Source: an uncultured SAR86 cluster bacterium
GTDB taxonomy: Bacteria > Pseudomonadota > Gammaproteobacteria > Magnimaribacterales > D2472
Assembly (NCBI GenBank): GCA_902627055.1
Contig: CACOHS010000002.1
Coordinates: 68,380 to 132,379, forward strand
Reading direction: 5' to 3'
DNA length: 64,000 bases
The notes under the pieces are model-generated. The model was not told where the DNA came from. It did not search any database and saw only the letters and a program-made list of their open reading frames with translations. The position numbers were made by a program, and so were the translations under genes. How positions within the stretch are numbered: the first letter of the stretch is position 1; each line of letters begins with the position of its first letter. This document shows, piece by piece, positions 59,814-64,000 of the stretch.

Positions 59814-60652
59814 AGATCTTCCAACAAGAAGTCGGAAACAGCAAGGTTTAACTCATTGCGGGCTTGAATTCCACCAGGAACTAGTTGATACCTCCATCTA
59901 AATGGAAGATTCCTTTCAACCCCAAGTCTAGTCAGATCATTGAAAAAATTTGTACCTCTATCAAGCCTATTCTTACCTTGTTTTTTTGCTTTTCTTGTTT
60001 TGATAAGAGTTCTATCCATTTTCTTAGTATTATTATCACTTAAGAAAACTCCACCTTTTAATCGCATAAACCAATCTATTCTTTGATTGGAAAGATTCAT
60101 GTTTTTAGTCCCAAAAGGAAAGGCTATCTGATCATCAACGAATGTGTAAAATCCAGAATTTGCCATAGCTACTTTATCTGCTCTTGTGTCATTGCTGAAT
60201 AAAAGATAGCGTTGAACGAATTCAGAACCCTTTGAGTGACCATAGACTCTATAACTTAAAGTAGAGAGTTTTAATTTGCTGTGAAAAAAATCAAATAGAA
60301 TTCCCAATGAGTTATCTAAATGCATTGATTTATTATTTAATAATCTACCCTTTTCATTACTCATCATCAAAAGAGAATACTCTGAATAAAAATCATCAGA
60401 AAATTTTGGAGCAACTAAAACGACATTTCTATCTCTAGCAATTTGAAGCCAGTCGTTAATAAATTTTTTTGCGTCTCTTGAGTCTCCATGGATTAAAAAA
60501 ATGATTTTTGTTTTCTGATTTATAAGCTCTGGAGTTGAATAAAAAATGTTGATATCTGGCTTATCCCAATAAGAAAATGTTGCTTCATGAATTTGTCTGG
60601 CTGATAGGTCAAAAGCAATAAATGAAGCTAAGATTGATAAAAAAATCTTCAT
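59810..60652 (-). CDS. Secreted alpha/beta-hydrolase-fold protein
   Basis: This 280-aa protein has a signal peptide (MKIFLSILASFIAFDLSA). The hydrolase fold shows IIFLIHGDSRDAKKF (oxyanion loop), VVLVAPKFSDDF and the nucleophile elbow YGHSKGSEFVQRYLL (G-H-S-K-G). The lysine-rich middle (RTLIKTRKAKKQGKNRLDRG) and VERNLPFRWRYQLVPGG follow; the last histidine of a triad is not obvious. It is an esterase-like protein of unknown substrate. It overlaps the sulfatase gene by one base and the photolyase-related gene by 4 bp (convergent). Confidence 0.75.
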   Translation of the reverse strand: MKIFLSILASFIAFDLSARQIHEATFSYWDKPDINIFYSTPELINQKTKIIFLIHGDSRDAKKFINDWLQIARDRNVVLVAPKFSDDFYSEYSLLMMSNEKGRLLNNKSMHLDNSLGILFDFFHSKLKLSTLSYRVYGHSKGSEFVQRYLLFSNDTRADKVAMANSGFYTFVDDQIAFPFGTKNMNLSNQRIDWFMRLKGGVFLSDNNTKKMDRTLIKTRKAKKQGKNRLDRGTNFFNDLTRLGVERNLPFRWRYQLVPGGIQARNELNLAVSDFLLEDL

Positions 60653-62295
60653 TAATGGTGATGCTCTTGATGTTTTGGTATTTCAGGAGGTATGCATTTG
60701 CCTATCTCCCAATCTCCAGGTTTACAATCATAAATTATTCTTCCATGATCTTTAAGGTAAGAGTCTAAAATTTGGTGAGCATGAGCCCCAAAGCCTAATG
60801 ATGCATCATTTTGCAATTTATCTTTTGGAATTGTGTAAGTTGACCAATCTTTAGGAGCTCGCCATCCTGGCGGAGGAACTAAGAGAGTTCTAGTTCCTGC
60901 AATTGGATGCAGAGCCCTCCAGTTTCTAATTTTTTCAGCCATTTCTTGCACTAAATAAGGTTCTTGGGGTGCCAAATCCTGATACTCATATGGATCATTA
61001 GCAATATCAAATAACTTATTTTCAACTTTAATTTCAAGCAATGAAGATGAAATTGATTGGACAAGCTTCCATTTCTTATTAAATACAGTGGTATGAAAAT
61101 GTCCATAATTAGGAATTTCCGATACAAAGTATATATCCTCTTTTAACGGAATATCCTCTTGTTCAATGATCGCAGGCCACATATTTCTGCCATCAATCAT
61201 TTTTGTATTTTTCATATTTATCCCGCTTGCAGATGAAAGGGTCGGAAATACATCCATAACTGTCATAATTTGATCAAGTGAGCCACCTGCTTGTATTTTC
61301 CCTTTCCATTTTAATGCTGCGACAACTCTGATACTTCCCTCGAATGTATCTCCCTTGCCTCCTCGAAGAGGAAAATTATCTGCCCCACCTCCTCCATAAG
61401 TAGCTCCTCCGTTATCAGAGCTGAAAAGAATTATTGTTTCTTCCTCAATTCCAGCTTCTTCAATAGTCAATAAGATCTCGCCAATAGCTTGATCAAGAGC
61501 ATCCACAACTGCAGCATATAAGGGCCTAGCAGATGGCACCAGAGTTTTGCTTGCCTCTCTTGTTCTATCAGCGGCAATATTTCGAGTAGGCTTTCTTGTA
61601 TCTTCAAGAGTTTTATATTTTTCTATTAAATTATCAGGTGCCTCTAGTGGAGTATGTGGAGCTAAGAAAGGAACATACATAAAAAATGGTTTTTCTTTAT
61701 CTCTAGAATTTATCCAATTTGACGCTTCTCTTGCTAAAAGAAAGGTTGAGTAACCTTGATCATTTATGGTGACTCCATTTTTTTGGAAATCAATTCCACC
61801 TTGATTAGAGAATGGAGGGAAATAACCAACCTCTGTATGAAGATGACCATAAAAATCATCAAATCCTCTTTGATTTGGATGAAAAATTTCCTGCGAATGA
61901 CCAAGGTGCCATTTTCCAAACATTGCTGTTTGGTAACCGTTCATTTGAAAAGATTCAGGCATAAAATGTTCATCTGGATGAATACCGTTATTCATCCAAG
62001 GCATTATTACACTGTAAGCTACACCAAGTTTTAATGGATCTCTGCCCGTCATTAATGCCGCTCTTGTTGGACTACATATTGGTGTTGTATAAAATCTATT
62101 TAAAGAAACTCCCTCTTTAAATAAAGAATCAATGTTTGGTGTTTTGAAGGGAGCTCCTCTTAGAGAAATATCTGCCCACCCTAGATCATCTACTAAAATA
62201 ATAATAATATTTGGTTTTTTTATATCTGCAAAAGAATTAAAACTAAACAAAGCAATTAAGAGTATAAAATACCTAAAATTCATAATCATTTTCAT
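60652..62295 (-). CDS. Secreted type I sulfatase (arylsulfatase family)
   Basis: This 547-aa protein has a signal peptide (FRYFILLIALFSFNSFA). The sulfatase motif CSPTRAALMTG (CxPxR) supplies the cysteine converted to formylglycine. ILVDDLGWADISLRG gives the metal aspartates, FGKWHLGH and APHTPLEAP the conserved lysine/histidines, and LFSSDNGGATYGGGG the distal Asp-Asn. The C-terminus ends in a histidine-rich tail (HQEHHH) that could bind metal. It desulfates an organic sulfate ester in the periplasm. Three ATGs lie within the first five codons. The start overlaps the BVMO end by 23 bp. Confidence 0.93.
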   Translation of the reverse strand: MKMIMNFRYFILLIALFSFNSFADIKKPNIIIILVDDLGWADISLRGAPFKTPNIDSLFKEGVSLNRFYTTPICSPTRAALMTGRDPLKLGVAYSVIMPWMNNGIHPDEHFMPESFQMNGYQTAMFGKWHLGHSQEIFHPNQRGFDDFYGHLHTEVGYFPPFSNQGGIDFQKNGVTINDQGYSTFLLAREASNWINSRDKEKPFFMYVPFLAPHTPLEAPDNLIEKYKTLEDTRKPTRNIAADRTREASKTLVPSARPLYAAVVDALDQAIGEILLTIEEAGIEEETIILFSSDNGGATYGGGGADNFPLRGGKGDTFEGSIRVVAALKWKGKIQAGGSLDQIMTVMDVFPTLSSASGINMKNTKMIDGRNMWPAIIEQEDIPLKEDIYFVSEIPNYGHFHTTVFNKKWKLVQSISSSLLEIKVENKLFDIANDPYEYQDLAPQEPYLVQEMAEKIRNWRALHPIAGTRTLLVPPPGWRAPKDWSTYTIPKDKLQNDASLGFGAHAHQILDSYLKDHGRIIYDCKPGDWEIGKCIPPEIPKHQEHHH

Positions 62296-64000
62296 TAAAT
62301 TTTTTAGTCCAATTCCAATATTCTAGCAACTTCCATGGAGATGTGGTCACAACTTTACCAGAGGAGTTTTGATACCAACTTGAGACTTTTTCATGCTCCC
62401 AAACCATTTGTTCATGTCTTGCTTCAAACTTATCTTGATATTGTTGTTCTATGTCACTTTTAACTTTAAATGTTTTTAAATTATTATTTGCCAAATATTC
62501 AATTGCAGAACAAATATAATTAATTTGACATTCAGAATTAAAAATAATGCTTCCTGCATGAGCTAAATTTGTACCAGGACCATACATAGCAAAAAAATTA
62601 GGCATGGTTGAAAAGGTAATGCCAAGATATGATTTAGGTGAATCTTTATAAGTCTTGTTAAAATCTCCAAAACCTCCATCAATCTTCATTGGGCAAAAAA
62701 ATTCTTGAGCCTTAAAACCTGTTGCAAAAATAATCGTATCAAGCTCTATTTCTTTACTAGAAGAAATAACACCTTTTGAAGACATATCTGTGACACCCTC
62801 TGTAAGCAAATTAACATTTGGTAGATGAAGAGTCCTTAACCATGCTCCATTATCTTGCAACATACGTTTACCAAAAGGTGGGTATTTTGGGATTACTTTT
62901 TCAATTAATGATTCATCAGAAATTTGAGACATCATAGCTTCAGTAAAAAGCTCCCTCATCGCATTATTGTCTTTATTTATAGAATGATCCTCTTTCCAAC
63001 TTGGATCTATAAATAATGAATCAAGTAATTGATCAGAGCCAGGATAAAATAATAAAAATCTATACCATCTTGCATAAAATGGAAGATTGGCTAGCAACCA
63101 TTTTTTTCCTTGATCTACTTCATCATGATAAATAGGATTAGGAAACATCCATGGAGGAGATCTTTGAAAAATAGTTAGTTCTTTACATGATTCAGCGATA
63201 CTAGGAACTATTTGAAAAGCGCTCGCTCCACTCCCTACTACTGCAACTTTTTTTTCAGAAATCGCATCATGATCAGGCCATTGTGAAGAGTGAAAAACGT
63301 CTCCTTGAAAATCATCAAAACCATTAATATTAGGTACATTAGGTTGATTCAGTTGGCCAACGCAAGAAATGATGATGTTGGTCTTTTCTTGTATTTGGTT
63401 ATGTTTATTTTGAGAGGTTACGGACCATAAGTTAGTTAATTCATCGAAAGTTGCAGATATAACTTCCGTTTCAAAATATGTGTTTCTTTCAATGCCATAT
63501 TTATAAAAACATTTTTCAAAATATTCTAATAATTCTGGTTGTTGAGAAAAATGTTCTGACCATTGATGATTTTCTTCAAAAGAATATGAATAAAAATGAT
63601 TTGCAATATCCACTCTTGAGCCAGGATATTGATTCTCGTACCAAGTTCCTCCAACGCGAATATTTTTTTCATAAATTTTAAATTTGATGCCTAATTCAGC
63701 AAGTTTTATTCCAGCTAATATTCCTGACATCCCTGCTCCAATAATCAATACCTCTAAATCACATTGAAAATCATTTGATTTCTTCAAATGTTGAGTCTCT
63801 GCAAGATTGATATTTATCTCTTGCAACATCATCGGAGCATATTCAGGCGAAACAACCTCTCCAACAATATAATTCATCATTGTGTTTAACTCATCATTGG
63901 ATGGAAGGTATAAATCTTTTTTTTGTGAATGTTTAAAAAATTTTTCTATTTCATTAAGGGCAAATTCTTTGATGATTTTTTTATCCTCTATACTTAAAAA
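62273..64000 (-). CDS. Baeyer-Villiger monooxygenase with N-terminal extension, 5' end outside window
   Basis: The ORF track stops at an ATG (63880), but the same frame stays open for the 40 codons to the window edge without a start codon. The upstream residues (ALNEIEKFFKHSQKKDLYLP) continue into MMNYIVGEVVSPEYAPMML, a pattern seen in the N-terminal extension of acetophenone-type BVMOs. So the true start is probably beyond 64000. The rest has VLIIGAGMSGILAGIKLA, GGTWYENQYPGSRVD, FQGDVFHSSQWPD (FxGxxxHxxxW) and VAVVGSGASAFQIVPSI. It should convert ketones to esters with NADPH and FAD. It is the second BVMO in the window. Confidence 0.88.
   Translation of the reverse strand, partial: FLSIEDKKIIKEFALNEIEKFFKHSQKKDLYLPSNDELNTMMNYIVGEVVSPEYAPMMLQEININLAETQHLKKSNDFQCDLEVLIIGAGMSGILAGIKLAELGIKFKIYEKNIRVGGTWYENQYPGSRVDIANHFYSYSFEENHQWSEHFSQQPELLEYFEKCFYKYGIERNTYFETEVISATFDELTNLWSVTSQNKHNQIQEKTNIIISCVGQLNQPNVPNINGFDDFQGDVFHSSQWPDHDAISEKKVAVVGSGASAFQIVPSIAESCKELTIFQRSPPWMFPNPIYHDEVDQGKKWLLANLPFYARWYRFLLFYPGSDQLLDSLFIDPSWKEDHSINKDNNAMRELFTEAMMSQISDESLIEKVIPKYPPFGKRMLQDNGAWLRTLHLPNVNLLTEGVTDMSSKGVISSSKEIELDTIIFATGFKAQEFFCPMKIDGGFGDFNKTYKDSPKSYLGITFSTMPNFFAMYGPGTNLAHAGSIIFNSECQINYICSAIEYLANNNLKTFKVKSDIEQQYQDKFEARHEQMVWEHEKVSSWYQNSSGKVVTTSPWKLLEYWNWTKKFNENDYEF

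Noticed and set aside
1-64000. CRISPR array, insertion sequence, prophage or integron
   Set aside because: No regularly spaced repeats, transposase, integrase or phage genes were seen in either strand; the tRNA genes show no attachment-site duplication that I could find.

Overview
The window is AT-rich, densely packed bacterial chromosome. It has about 66 protein genes with short gaps or overlapping ends, four tRNAs, and no rRNA, insertion sequence, phage or CRISPR array. A gammaproteobacterium fits best. The E. coli-type LexA box (CTGT-N8-ACAG), the long QueF, the divergent ybbA/ybbP-tesA arrangement, a yadG/yadH pair and BolA all point that way. The low GC, tight packing and many oxidoreductases suggest a marine, SAR86-like planktonic lineage; that is inference, because no phylogenetic marker is present.

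Layout. 1-5.04 kb (minus): an apparently complete coenzyme F420 operon, fno-cofE-cofD-cofC-fbiC. fbiC runs off the left edge, and cofE and fbiC lack ATG starts. 5.2-15.6 kb: a catabolic block (two SDRs, aldehyde dehydrogenase, ACAD10/11-like phosphotransferase, DUF1214, sulfotransferase, amidohydrolase-like protein, KshA-like Rieske oxygenase, a rubredoxin missing from the ORF track, an MFS carrier and a CBS protein). 15.7-22.5 kb: a signalling block (TonB-C protein, hybrid histidine kinase, receiver, HisKA-REC-GGDEF and EAL proteins). 22.6-37.9 kb: tRNA-Arg(ACG), a Baeyer-Villiger-type monooxygenase, M28 and M16 peptidases, a P450, a thioesterase, DUF2237, a NAPE-PLD-like hydrolase, a DUF3604 lipoprotein, tRNA-Arg(UCG) directly abutting a gamma-glutamyltransferase gene, VOC, rhodanese and EamA.

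38.0-38.6 kb is the most unusual stretch. It holds a small SOS-type gene with a near-consensus LexA operator. Downstream lies an apparent ~200-nt minus-strand transcript with a -10 box, a 10-codon ORF whose stop overlaps a perfect 11-nt anti-16S Shine-Dalgarno match, two hairpins and a strong terminator. 38.7-55.3 kb is mostly housekeeping: ybbAP/tesA, queF, yadGH, an NCS2-like permease, MoxR/VWA, tatD, an AMACR-like CoA transferase, an MMPL exporter, bolA and an alkyltransferase gene. 55.3-64 kb holds secreted unknowns, tRNA-Gly, a PhoD-like phosphatase, a photolyase-related protein with an altered cluster motif, an alpha/beta hydrolase, a sulfatase and a second BVMO whose start lies beyond the right edge.

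Together the Rieske oxygenase, P450, two BVMOs, SDRs, racemase-type CoA transferase, thioesterases, sulfotransferase and sulfatase suggest breakdown of steroid- or terpenoid-like or sulfated lipids. The F420 operon supplies a cofactor whose users are not recognisable in the window.
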